From the NCBI GenBank assembly GCA_937901255.1, contig CALCHN010000067.1, positions 29,490 to 93,489 on the forward strand: a DNA stretch of 64,000 bases. Reading direction: 5' to 3'. The DNA comes from an uncultured Flavobacteriales bacterium. Lineage in GTDB: Bacteria; Bacteroidota; Bacteroidia; Flavobacteriales_E; Vicingaceae. This document shows, one piece after another, positions 27,724-36,415 of this stretch. Both the position numbers and the translations under genes were made by a program. Each line of letters begins with the position of its first letter. The stretch's first letter is position 1. The notes below the pieces were generated by a model, which searched no databases, had not been told where the DNA came from, and saw only the letters and a program-made list of their open reading frames with translations.

Positions 27724-29390
27724 TATTTATTTAAATTAAACTTTACTAAATGACTATTATAATTTTTTGTTATTTCAAAAATTGCTGATCCGTCATGGTG
27801 TGTAACGAAGTAAAAGGTGTTAAACTGATCCACTTTAACATCATTTATTTTATTTACTTTTGAGAAAAACTCTTTTGTTGAGTTTCCAGATGTTTTGTTA
27901 ATTGAATACTTAAGTAGCACCCCATTTCTTCTATTTTTTAACCTTTTAGGAGGTTTTGAATTATTCAAACTCAAGTTTTTTAAATGATCATTATAAATAA
28001 TGTTTATTTTACTTTCATCTTCAATAATTACCATATCTTTCCCTAATTTATTATACCCATCAACTGTAACTTGCATATCTGTTTCTTGTTTTTTTACTAA
28101 TTTATTTATCCACGCTACACTTCCATCTTTATTAATTTTTGTAAAATATGCACTCTCAAACATCATGTTAAAATTAGGCACTATTAAAATAGCAGCAGCT
28201 GCTATTGGGACAACTGCACTTCTATTTACTGTTCTAGATTGTTCTGCAACTAATAAAAGACTACCATCTTCTAATATTTTTATGCTTTCAATCCCTAAAT
28301 CACTAACATAAGGCTTGTATTTACCCTCTCCATACCTTCTCTTAATTGCCTCATGATTAGCTATTGTACTTGCTTTTTCATTTAGAAAAATGATGCTATC
28401 AGAAATAACGTGGTTTTTAATTTCTGAAGTAGAATCTCGAGGATTAAATATAAAAATACCACTTGGACCGAAAAATCTATTATTATAAGCCACAAAAGAA
28501 GACAATCCTACACACTTAACACCTTCTTCTGTCTGAACAAATTTCACACTATTTGCAACATAATTAGAATCTATATTAACTGTATATTTATAGGGCTTAT
28601 CAGACGATGCTTCAATTTTATAAATCTCAATATCAAAATCTTTTTGAAGTTTAGAATTTGTCAAATATTTATTCTTATTTCCATATACATAGAAAGCACT
28701 AAAAATATCTCCTTGTTTATTAATCTCGAAATCTATACCCTGTAAATACTCCACTTCATAAGGCATTTTAATGTCTTTTTCCCATTTCAAGTTAAACCCT
28801 GTATCAAACACTTTATAACAATAAATAGCACTCTCTTTCTTTAGTTTATCTATTTTATAAGACACCGCTAATAATTCAGAGTCAACTGATAATTTAATCT
28901 CAAAATTATTATAAGAAGAATAGCCAGATTCATATACTGATGTTACTTCAAGGTCAGTTTTAAAAAGTAATTCTCCATTGTCTTTAAAAGAACAGGTTTT
29001 TGGGTCAATTTCTCGGTAATATAAACTTTCTTTGTAATTATTAAAATCACCTTCTCTTAACGAATAAAATATAAAAATTCTATCTTTAATTTTTAATATT
29101 TTTTCTAAACTTACTTCTTTTGAAAACAATTCAAAATTTGCACTTTCTTCAAGATTTAAAGTAGATAAATTATATTTTCTCAGATAAATCTTTTTATTAC
29201 TTAAAAAAAGATCAAAAATCATATTATCTTCTTCGAACAAAAAGCTCTTATATAAATGAATAAAAACAGTCTTCGTTTTATAAGATTCGCCTTCATTAAG
29301 AACTTTATTATTTTCTAATCCTTTCTTCTGTGCAAGTAAAGTGAATGTTATTAAAAATAAATTAATAAGGATAAGTGTTTTTTTCATCAT
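27723..29390 (-). CDS. Large secreted protein, hypothetical
   Basis: A 555-residue protein with a signal peptide (residues 1-20, ending FTLLAQ). The body shows repeated beta-hairpin patterns (for example IESIKILEDGSLLLVAEQ, TVDGYNKLGKDMVIIED) like those of secreted Bacteroidota proteins with propeller-type folds, but no repeat unit is regular enough to name. There is a hydrophobic stretch (SAVVPIAAAAILIVPNF) near residue 385, possibly a helix crossing a membrane. It leads a four-gene unit with the beta-barrel, the 39-residue lipoprotein and DUF2237. I do not recognise a family. Confidence 0.6.
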   Translation of the reverse strand: MMKKTLILINLFLITFTLLAQKKGLENNKVLNEGESYKTKTVFIHLYKSFLFEEDNMIFDLFLSNKKIYLRKYNLSTLNLEESANFELFSKEVSLEKILKIKDRIFIFYSLREGDFNNYKESLYYREIDPKTCSFKDNGELLFKTDLEVTSVYESGYSSYNNFEIKLSVDSELLAVSYKIDKLKKESAIYCYKVFDTGFNLKWEKDIKMPYEVEYLQGIDFEINKQGDIFSAFYVYGNKNKYLTNSKLQKDFDIEIYKIEASSDKPYKYTVNIDSNYVANSVKFVQTEEGVKCVGLSSFVAYNNRFFGPSGIFIFNPRDSTSEIKNHVISDSIIFLNEKASTIANHEAIKRRYGEGKYKPYVSDLGIESIKILEDGSLLLVAEQSRTVNRSAVVPIAAAAILIVPNFNMMFESAYFTKINKDGSVAWINKLVKKQETDMQVTVDGYNKLGKDMVIIEDESKINIIYNDHLKNLSLNNSKPPKRLKNRRNGVLLKYSINKTSGNSTKEFFSKVNKINDVKVDQFNTFYFVTHHDGSAIFEITKNYNSHLVKFNLNK

Positions 29391-29446
29391 ACTAAATTGT
29401 TTTTGCTATAATTCTTTGTAAGAAAAGCAATGATACTATTATTTTT

Positions 29447-31249
29447 TTAATCTTCCTTGTTATTTTCTGCCTCCATCAATTGTTTTTCGTGCATTTTATA
29501 ATACGCTCCCTTAGCATTAAGCAACTCATTGTGTGTGCCAAACTCTACCATTTCTCCATCTTCCAGCACTACAATTTTATCTGCATTTCTAACTGTTGAA
29601 ACTCTATGACTCACAATAATGGATGTTTTATTTTCCATCACTCTTTTTAGGTTGTTTAAAATAGCATCTTCGGTCTCTGTATCTACAGCCGACAAACAAT
29701 CATCAAAAATTAAAATCTTTGGCGATTTTATAATGGCTCTAGCTATTGAAATTCGTTGTTTTTGTCCACCCGACAAAGTTACTCCCCTCTCTCCTACTCT
29801 TGTTTTAAATCCTTTATCAAATTCTTTTATGCTAGCATAAATAACAGCATCTTTGGCTGCTTGCTCTATTACCTCTTTTTCGGGCAATCTATTTTTATAG
29901 CCAAAAGCAATGTTGTTTTCAATGGTATCAGAAAACAAAAACACATCTTGAGGTACATAACCCACATTTTCTCTAAAATGATTCAGATTAATGTCTTTAA
30001 TGTTTTTGTTATCTATCAAAATCTCGCCCTCATTCAAATCATAATTTCTCAATAAAAGATTAACAACTGTAGATTTTCCAGAACCTGTTCTACCAACAAT
30101 TGCTAATGTTTCTCCTTGTTTTACTTTAAAAGAAATATTTTTCAACGCATTTATTCCCGATTCGGGATAAGTAAATGAAACATTGTTAAATTCAATATCT
30201 CCTTTAACTTCTTCTATTTTATCTGTCGGATTTTTAATTTTAGATTTCGTATTCAAAAATTCATTAATTCTCTCCTGAGACGCAGCTGCTCTTTGAATAA
30301 TTGAAGAAACCCAACCTATTGCTGTTACTGGCCAAGTTAGCATATTAATATAAATTACAAACTCCAAAATATTTCCTTTGGTAATGTTTCCAGCAATGTA
30401 TTCTTGTCCGCCAATATAAATGGTAAAAATGGTGCTTAACCCAATTAACAACAACATTGTTGGAGCAAAATAAGCGTTAGTTCTTACCAAATCCATAGAA
30501 AGGCTTCGGTAATTTTCATTTTGTTTATTCAGCTCTTTGTTAAAATAATCTTCTTTTACAAAAGATTTAATAATTCTAATTCCTGAATACGTTTCTTGCG
30601 TAAGCGTTGTAATATCTGATAGTTTAGCTTGTACTTTTGAACTTTGCTGATTGATGACATTACTTACATAATAAATAATGATAGATAAAATTGGCAAGGG
30701 AATAAGCGAATACAAAGTTAGTTTAACACTAATAGAAAACATAATAGGTACAACAATTACAAACAGTACAATTAAGTTTAAACTATACATAATTCCTGGT
30801 CCCAAATACATTCTTACTTTGGTAACATCCTCACTAATACGATTCATAATATCGCCTGTATTGTTAGACTTATAAAAAGAAGCATCCAAATCCTGGTAAT
30901 GATTATATACTTCATTTTTTAAATCGTACTCTGCCAAACGAGACATGATAATAATGGTTTGACGCATAAAAAAAGTAAACGCACCTTTTATTATTGCCGC
31001 AATAAAAACAATAGCTCCATAAATTAAAACCACTTTGGTAAGCGGAATTCCATCCATATATTCCGTTAAAAATGAAGTGTCTGTAATTTCAACACCTGCA
31101 AGTTTTGCCTCAACTAAATCTAACGCCTCTCTAATAAGCTGAGCAGGGTAAACCGCAAAAATATTCGACAGCACAATAAACACAAACCCAAACAGTAGTC
31201 TGTACTTATATTTGAACAAATATTTATTAAGGTATTTAAGCGACTTCAT
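29447..31249 (-). CDS. ABC exporter half-transporter (permease fused to ATPase), with Asp in place of the catalytic Glu
   Basis: A 600-residue type IV ABC exporter subunit: six membrane helices (about residues 15-330) then the nucleotide-binding domain with Walker A GRTGSGKSTV, the Q-loop, signature LSGGQKQR, Walker B ILIFDD and the H-loop SHRVSTV. The residue after the Walker B Asp, normally the catalytic Glu, is Asp (FDDCLSAVD). Heterodimeric exporters such as LmrCD or BmrCD have one half with this change, so a partner half-transporter elsewhere in the genome is likely. The substrate cannot be predicted. It is transcribed alone, with a gene-free 323-base gap before it. Confidence 0.9.
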   Translation of the reverse strand: MKSLKYLNKYLFKYKYRLLFGFVFIVLSNIFAVYPAQLIREALDLVEAKLAGVEITDTSFLTEYMDGIPLTKVVLIYGAIVFIAAIIKGAFTFFMRQTIIIMSRLAEYDLKNEVYNHYQDLDASFYKSNNTGDIMNRISEDVTKVRMYLGPGIMYSLNLIVLFVIVVPIMFSISVKLTLYSLIPLPILSIIIYYVSNVINQQSSKVQAKLSDITTLTQETYSGIRIIKSFVKEDYFNKELNKQNENYRSLSMDLVRTNAYFAPTMLLLIGLSTIFTIYIGGQEYIAGNITKGNILEFVIYINMLTWPVTAIGWVSSIIQRAAASQERINEFLNTKSKIKNPTDKIEEVKGDIEFNNVSFTYPESGINALKNISFKVKQGETLAIVGRTGSGKSTVVNLLLRNYDLNEGEILIDNKNIKDINLNHFRENVGYVPQDVFLFSDTIENNIAFGYKNRLPEKEVIEQAAKDAVIYASIKEFDKGFKTRVGERGVTLSGGQKQRISIARAIIKSPKILIFDDCLSAVDTETEDAILNNLKRVMENKTSIIVSHRVSTVRNADKIVVLEDGEMVEFGTHNELLNAKGAYYKMHEKQLMEAENNKED

Positions 31250-31572
31250 TCAAAAAAATTTAAGCATTATAATTGAAGTTGTTTAAAGTCCTCATAATAA
31301 ATTAAAAATTGTTTCTTTTTTCGTACTACATCGTTATTTTCTCCAACCATAGCTTAGGCTATGCTTGTTAAAAATGCCTCGTATTACAAAAAAACAATTC
31401 ATTTTCATGGTTATATTTGAACTTTAAACAACTTCATTGAAGAAAAAAAGCTGTATTAACAAGAAAACACTAATTTTGAAACCTGATAATATTGCCCTTT
31501 TTTATTGCTTACAAAATTAGGGATTAATATTAGAAACTAAATAGGAAACAAACTCATTAAATAATAAAAGAC
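31250..31572. repeat. Gap with a long imperfect hairpin (31275-31435)
   Basis: The outer arms GAAGTTGTTTAAAGT (31275-31289) and ACTTTAAACAACTTC (31421-31435) are a perfect 15-bp inverted repeat. Between them pairing continues imperfectly (AATTGTTT near 31308 against AAACAATT near 31392) and closes on the perfect hairpin CATAGC-TTAG-GCTATG near 31348-31363. The whole folds into one 161-base imperfect stem. No gene is seen. A TAATTTTG at 31471-31478 may be a -7 box for the following dehydrogenase gene. Confidence 0.65.
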
Positions 31573-32661
31573 ATGACAGCAGTTAAAGAACAAGCATTTG
31601 CTGAAAATCCGGTTATTAGTCACATGACTACTACCGACCACGAACAATTAGTTTTTTGCCAAGATAATGCTACAGGCTTAAAAGCTATTATTGCTATTCA
31701 TAATACTACATTAGGTCCTGCTTTGGGCGGAACAAGAATGTGGATGTACAATAACGAAGCTGAAGCTATCAATGATGTGCTTAGACTTTCAAGAGGAATG
31801 TCTTACAAAAATAGCTTGGCTGGTTTAAACCTTGGTGGTGGAAAAGCGGTTATTATTGGTGATTCTAGAACTCAAAAAAATGAAGCTTTATTCAGAAGAT
31901 TCGGGAAATTTGTAAACTCGCTTGGTGGTAAATATATTACTGCCGAAGATGTTGGTATTTCTCCTCAAGATATGACTTGGGTTAATATGGAAACTAACCA
32001 TGTTGCCGGGTTACCTGGAAAAAGTGGCGATCCTTCTCCTGTTACTGCTTATGGTGTTTATGTAGGTATGAAAGCTGCTGCTAAAGCTCAGTTTGGTAGC
32101 GATTCATTAGCAGGTAAAAAAATTGCTGTACAAGGTGTAGGTCATGTTGGACAATATTTAGTAGAACACTTAACTAAAGAAGGTGCTAACGTTTTTATTT
32201 CTGATATTCATGAAGCTACCTTAAAAAATGTTGCAGATAAATTTGGAGCAAAAGTAGTAGGCTTAAACGATATTTATGATTTAGACATGGACATTTACGC
32301 TCCTTGTGCATTGGGTGCAACTATAAATGATGATACTTTATCTCGTTTAAAATGTAGCATAATTGCTGGTGCAGCCAATAACCAATTAAAAGAAGAAAGA
32401 AAACATGGAGAAGCTGTAATGCAAAAAGGAATGATTTACACTCCTGATTTTATGTTGAACGCAGGTGGCGTTATTAATTGCTATGCAGAAGTAAAAGAAC
32501 TTTCTCCTGAATGGGCAATGGCTAAAGCAGAAGATATTTATAACACTACAGCAACCATAATTAAACGTTCTCAAGATGAGAACATTCCAACGTATGCTAT
32601 TGCTAATAAAATGGCAGAAGAACGTATTGAAGCTATAGGTAAAATAAAACTTTCGTTTTAA
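31573..32661 (+). CDS. Glu/Leu/Phe/Val dehydrogenase (leucine-dehydrogenase type)
   Basis: An oxidative-deamination enzyme of 362 residues, NAD-dependent, acting on branched-chain or related L-amino acids. The N-terminal half carries ALGGTRMW, GLNLGGGKAVI (catalytic Lys) and DVGISPQDM; the C-terminal Rossmann domain has VQGVGHVGQYLVEHL, with GxGxxG, followed by an acidic residue (SDIHEA), which favours NAD over NADP. The size and these motifs fit leucine dehydrogenase more than glutamate dehydrogenase (about 410-450 residues), but substrate choice is not decided by eye. It has its own terminator (32682-32716). Confidence 0.85.
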   Translation: MTAVKEQAFAENPVISHMTTTDHEQLVFCQDNATGLKAIIAIHNTTLGPALGGTRMWMYNNEAEAINDVLRLSRGMSYKNSLAGLNLGGGKAVIIGDSRTQKNEALFRRFGKFVNSLGGKYITAEDVGISPQDMTWVNMETNHVAGLPGKSGDPSPVTAYGVYVGMKAAAKAQFGSDSLAGKKIAVQGVGHVGQYLVEHLTKEGANVFISDIHEATLKNVADKFGAKVVGLNDIYDLDMDIYAPCALGATINDDTLSRLKCSIIAGAANNQLKEERKHGEAVMQKGMIYTPDFMLNAGGVINCYAEVKELSPEWAMAKAEDIYNTTATIIKRSQDENIPTYAIANKMAEERIEAIGKIKLSF

Positions 32662-32681
32662 AATAATTCAATTTCATCACT

Positions 32682-32716
32682 CACCTCCTTCAAACGAGAA
32701 GGAGGTGTTTTTTTTT
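32682..32716 (+). terminator. Intrinsic terminator after the dehydrogenase gene
   Basis: CACCTCCTT (32682-32690) pairs with AAGGAGGTG (32699-32707) around an eight-base loop and is followed by nine T. It lies 20 bases after the stop and ends 23 bases before the nusB start. Confidence 0.9.
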
Positions 32717-32739
32717 AATCCTGACTTTAAACTTGATAA

Positions 32740-33687
32740 ATGATTAGCAGAAGGTATTTACGAATAAAAACATTTCAAGCACTTTATGCTTACTTCCACT
32801 CGGGAAGCGATAATCAACAAAAAATAGAAAAAGACCTCTTTCATAGTTTTGAAAGAATGCACGATTTGTATCTTTTATTCCTAACTATTGGTGATGAACT
32901 TATTCATTATTCTAAACTTAAAAACGAAGAAGCCAAACAAAAAAGATTGCCTTCAGCCGAGGATTTGAATCCTAACACCAAATTTATAGACAATGCTGTT
33001 TTTAACATTCTTAGTGAAAACATTCAACTTAAAACAGCCATAAACAATAAAAAACTGTTGTGGAATAACGACCAAGAGTTATTAGTAAAACTAATGAACT
33101 TCATGAGAAAACATCCTGTTTACGAGGAATATATGTCCACCAGAAGCAGTAGTTTTGAAGAAGATAAGAAATTTGCTGTAGCTATTTTCAAAAAAATTAT
33201 TGCCGAAAATGATTTTTTCATTTCTGAAATAAGCGAAAAAAGTATTTATTGGGGCTACGATGAAATAGACTTTGTGTTGAGCATGGTAATTAAAACCATC
33301 AAAAAAATTGATGAAAAAGGAGACAATTCAGCTATTATAATGCCTATTTACAGCGATGAGGAAGATGATATTGAATTTGTAAAAACGCTTTTTAGAGAAA
33401 CCATAAAAAACGAAGCTGAAAATGCTCAATTAATTGCCAATAAAACCAAAAACTGGGAAATTGAAAGAATTGCCATGGTAGATATCTTGTTGATGAAAAT
33501 GGCGTTGACAGAATTAACTGCTTTCAAATCTATTCCGGTAAAAGTTACACTAAACGAATACATCGATTTATCTAAAGCTTATAGTACTCCTAAAAGTAAA
33601 ATTTTCGTTAACGGAATTCTTGATAAATTGATTGATGACCTTACGACAAGCGGTGAAATAAAGAAAACCGGTAGAGGATTGATGTAA
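32740..33687 (+). CDS. nusB: Transcription antitermination factor NusB
   Basis: NusB binds boxA RNA with NusE (S10) in rRNA antitermination. The 315-residue form is about twice the usual 140 residues, as I recall for Bacteroidota, because of a long N-terminal extension. The C-terminal NusB core is recognisable: KNWEIERIAMVDILLMKMAL, AFKSIPVKVTLNEYIDLSK and TPKSKIFVNGILDKL. The N-terminal start MISRRYLRIKTFQALYAYFHS is itself the first helix of a NusB fold, so the extension looks like an insertion inside the domain. A TAAACTTG (32728-32735) stands just before the ATG. Confidence 0.92.
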   Translation: MISRRYLRIKTFQALYAYFHSGSDNQQKIEKDLFHSFERMHDLYLLFLTIGDELIHYSKLKNEEAKQKRLPSAEDLNPNTKFIDNAVFNILSENIQLKTAINNKKLLWNNDQELLVKLMNFMRKHPVYEEYMSTRSSSFEEDKKFAVAIFKKIIAENDFFISEISEKSIYWGYDEIDFVLSMVIKTIKKIDEKGDNSAIIMPIYSDEEDDIEFVKTLFRETIKNEAENAQLIANKTKNWEIERIAMVDILLMKMALTELTAFKSIPVKVTLNEYIDLSKAYSTPKSKIFVNGILDKLIDDLTTSGEIKKTGRGLM

Positions 33688-33918
33688 ATGAATTAAGCCC
33701 CCTAAATCCCCCGAAGGGGGACTTTTCCAACGCACTAAACCTCCGTTACTATCCTTAGTCTGAAGCAAAGCTAGTGTGATGGAGACTAAGGAATTACTGA
33801 GATAAACCAAAAGTAAGGATTATTTATTTTTTGTAGAAATTAGTCCTTAGTCCCTATCTCTCATTGCCTCCCGTCAGACTCAGACTAAGCACAGTTGGGG
33901 CAGTTTGCATAGTTGTTT
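33688..33918. repeat. Gap between nusB and the NACHT gene: palindromic repeat and nested inverted repeat
   Basis: First comes a G/C-rich element, AAGCCCCCTAAA then TCCCCC-GAA-GGGGGA (33707-33721) and CCAACGCAC (33727-33735). Related copies lie at 36309-36347 (inverted) and 51057-51098. Then follows a nested inverted repeat: CTTAGTCTGA (33754-33763) with TCAGACTAAG (33880-33889), and inside it GACTAAGGA (33784-33792) with TCCTTAGTC (33844-33852). No gene is visible. These form the right-hand border of the NACHT gene in its own transcription direction. Confidence 0.7.
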
Positions 33919-35877
33919 TTATATTCCATCGAGTACATCTGTTTCCTTTTCCTTTCTAATTTGTCTTTCGATTGATTCTATCTCATCCAATGATTTATCA
34001 TAGTCTAAAAAAAATGAACTGCTACTAGTGCTTGTTGCATTTCGAGAAGACATTATCTTATCAGTTACATTGTTAAATACTTTAGGTTCATTGAATACAC
34101 AATCGGGTCTGTCATTCACATAAACGGGATCAGCATCAGAAACATTAATTTCAAGTGGTTTTAGTTTATTGTCTTTTTTAGCTCGAATAGTAAAGCTTGC
34201 CCCTCTATTACCAATGATGTTTATTATCTCTTGGTCAAAAGATATAGCGAAAACTTCTACCACATGATGATTCTTACTATGAGTAAATTTTATTGAATTG
34301 AGTGTATAATCTCCGATTTTGCTTCCTTCATCATCTCCAAATTTCTCAAACCAGTTTTCTATTTCGTTACCTGAATTCTGCATTCCAAATAAAACACCAA
34401 AAGTTATTGACTGTCTTCTTCTTATATCTTTCTTGGGTGTGTTACAATCTTTATATGTTGTATCACAATAGGAAATAAACTTCTTCAAGATTTCAAGGAC
34501 AATTACTTCCCTGAAAATCTCAGGTTCTAGCTCGGATATGAAGTCTAAGATTTGGAGGTAATTACTTTTCTTAGAGTGATAGATTCGAGCAACAATTTCT
34601 TTTTTTTGAGGATGACTACAAATATATTCTGCTGTAAAATAATCTTGAACTGATTTATGAGACCATTTTAACATTCTACCATCTCGAACAAATAAAGGCA
34701 CATTCAATTCTAAGTCTTCGGAAAAACTTAATTCTTTGAAATCAAAACTTATTCCTTCATTTACTTCTTTTAAGTGTTCAATTAGTTGTGCATCTGAATA
34801 TTCAGTCTTAACAATTTTAGATGTATTGAATGCTAATTTCCGAAGAACTAACCTGAAGTCGTGGATGTCTAAACCAGACTTCTTATTGCGTTTATATCCA
34901 TCCTTAGATAAATCATGATGCTTGTAAAGAGCTGAATAAACTTCATCATAAAATGTAGATTTTTTCGAAGGTATATCCTTGTTATATGTATATGTTTTGT
35001 AAAGCAATGATACTAGGAAAGGATTGGTTAAAAACTCCTTAACTTGTGTGAATTTAAGTTCAATTCCTTCTTTCAACTTATCAGAAAGATGATTACTATT
35101 GACAGCGTCATATTTATCAATTAATTCAAAAGATTCTTTTTTTTCAAGGGGGTGAATATTAAATAACTGAAAGTCTCCAAATGATGACAATTCTGAATCT
35201 GGTCTTGACGTCAAAATGTACCAATTCTTCGGTGCTTTAGAAGTTAAACTTTTTATATCCTTTATTACTGTTTGTCTCTCATCGTATTCAATTTCGTCAA
35301 ATCCATCGAAAAGAACTGTAAATGAACCTAGTTCTAGAAATTTCAAGATTAAGTCTTTATCAAAAGACCTGTCAATGGGGTCAATTTGGGTGAAAACTTC
35401 ATCAAGGATGGTATTCGTCTTATTAATTCTTTTAAGTTCAATTAGAATAGGTATTGAAATCGATTGCTCAATTAATGATATTGAAATCCACTTCATTAAA
35501 GTCGATTTCCCCATGCCAGCATTGTCAGAAATAAGGATTCGTTCGTATTTATCAATGAATGACTTTTCAAAAACCTGAACCTTATATTTCTCTGAAGCTT
35601 TAGTTGAATTTAAGGTTAGTGGTTGATACAAGTCTTTAATTTTAATTTGCTGGTTTGGAAAAACAAGTACGTTTAAATTCGAACAGTCCCTATACGTACG
35701 ATACAAGTATTCTTCAAACTTGTTCTCAAAAAAATTGTCAATTACTAGTGATTTAGTTCGTTCTTTATTTAACCAAGATTTTAATTTTTCAATCTTTGGT
35801 GAAATTAAAGTAGATACGATTGGCTCAACAAAGGGCTTAGCAATTACAGCAATGTCTTTAATTTCTGTTAGTTCCAT
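33919..35877 (-). CDS. NACHT-domain STAND NTPase (candidate bNACHT antiphage protein)
   Basis: A 652-residue signal-transduction ATPase of the NACHT clade, cytoplasmic. Residues 1-90 are helical (NFFENKFEEYLYRTYRDCSN, then IKDLYQPLTL), like the N-terminal helical domain of bacterial NACHT proteins. The NTPase has Walker A AGMGKST (120-126; Asp118 in place of the first Gly of the loop), Walker B FDGFDE (190-195), sensor TSRP (223-226) and the winged-helix motif WSHKSVQDYFTAEY. The last 170 or so residues form a separate C-terminal region of unknown fold. Bacterial NACHT proteins include known antiphage defence genes. No nuclease, TIR or other effector domain is fused, and it is a lone gene flanked by repeats. 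Confidence 0.85.
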   Translation of the reverse strand: MELTEIKDIAVIAKPFVEPIVSTLISPKIEKLKSWLNKERTKSLVIDNFFENKFEEYLYRTYRDCSNLNVLVFPNQQIKIKDLYQPLTLNSTKASEKYKVQVFEKSFIDKYERILISDNAGMGKSTLMKWISISLIEQSISIPILIELKRINKTNTILDEVFTQIDPIDRSFDKDLILKFLELGSFTVLFDGFDEIEYDERQTVIKDIKSLTSKAPKNWYILTSRPDSELSSFGDFQLFNIHPLEKKESFELIDKYDAVNSNHLSDKLKEGIELKFTQVKEFLTNPFLVSLLYKTYTYNKDIPSKKSTFYDEVYSALYKHHDLSKDGYKRNKKSGLDIHDFRLVLRKLAFNTSKIVKTEYSDAQLIEHLKEVNEGISFDFKELSFSEDLELNVPLFVRDGRMLKWSHKSVQDYFTAEYICSHPQKKEIVARIYHSKKSNYLQILDFISELEPEIFREVIVLEILKKFISYCDTTYKDCNTPKKDIRRRQSITFGVLFGMQNSGNEIENWFEKFGDDEGSKIGDYTLNSIKFTHSKNHHVVEVFAISFDQEIINIIGNRGASFTIRAKKDNKLKPLEINVSDADPVYVNDRPDCVFNEPKVFNNVTDKIMSSRNATSTSSSSFFLDYDKSLDEIESIERQIRKEKETDVLDGI

Positions 35878-36357
35878 TCTTATATTTAATTACCCATAAC
35901 TTATATATAGGTCTGATAAAATCAAAAAATTAGTCAGACTTATTTTTTTCAAATGTATAAAAAATAGTTTATTAGGCAAGAAAAGTTAGCTGTTAAATGT
36001 TATTGGTTAATTGTGGTTATGTCCAAGCTCCAACAGAGCGTAATTTGTAAAGCGTATAGGTAAAGCTTATCATAATAAAGTGCTATGTGTGATGAAAAAG
36101 TCCCACCTTTTGAGATTTAAATGCAAAAACACACCTCTGATGTTGTAATCTCGCTGCTATCGCAACTTCGAACAACATTTGCTCTCCCGATAGTTATCTG
36201 GACAAGAGGAGAATGGTAAAATCAACTAGATTCCCGATAATTTTTCCTCTGCTAATATCTACGATTAACAAATAACCATTAACAATTAACAAAAAAGGCT
36301 TCGTGCGTTGGATACCCTCCCCCTTCGGGGGAGTTGGTGGGGGCTTTGGGCTAATAA
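35878..36357. repeat. Gap between the NACHT gene and trxA with a G/C-rich palindrome
   Basis: No convincing gene is seen in these 480 bases. Near the right end CTCCCCC-TTC-GGGGGAG (36317-36333) with flanking TTGGTGGGGGCTTT is an inverted copy of the element at 33695-33735. The flanking GTGCGTTGGATA (36303-36314) matches, in reverse complement, the CCAACGCAC tail of that copy. A small hairpin GCTC-CAACA-GAGC lies near 36027. The pair of G/C-rich elements brackets the NACHT gene. Confidence 0.6.
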
Positions 36358-36389
36358 AAAAGCTGCTCAGATTACTCCGAGCAGCTTTT
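36358..36389 (-). terminator. Intrinsic terminator of trxA
   Basis: AAAAGCTGCTC (36358-36368) pairs with GAGCAGCTTTT (36379-36389) around a ten-base loop; on the minus strand the stem is followed by T residues. It begins 27 bases beyond the trxA stop. Confidence 0.85.
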
Positions 36390-36415
36390 AAAACAATTAA
36401 CTAAAATTTAAAAAC

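Noticed and set aside
33919..36357. Prophage or integrative element around the NACHT gene
   Set aside because: There is no integrase, tRNA, att-like direct repeat or phage gene nearby. Only one accessory gene and palindromic repeats are seen.
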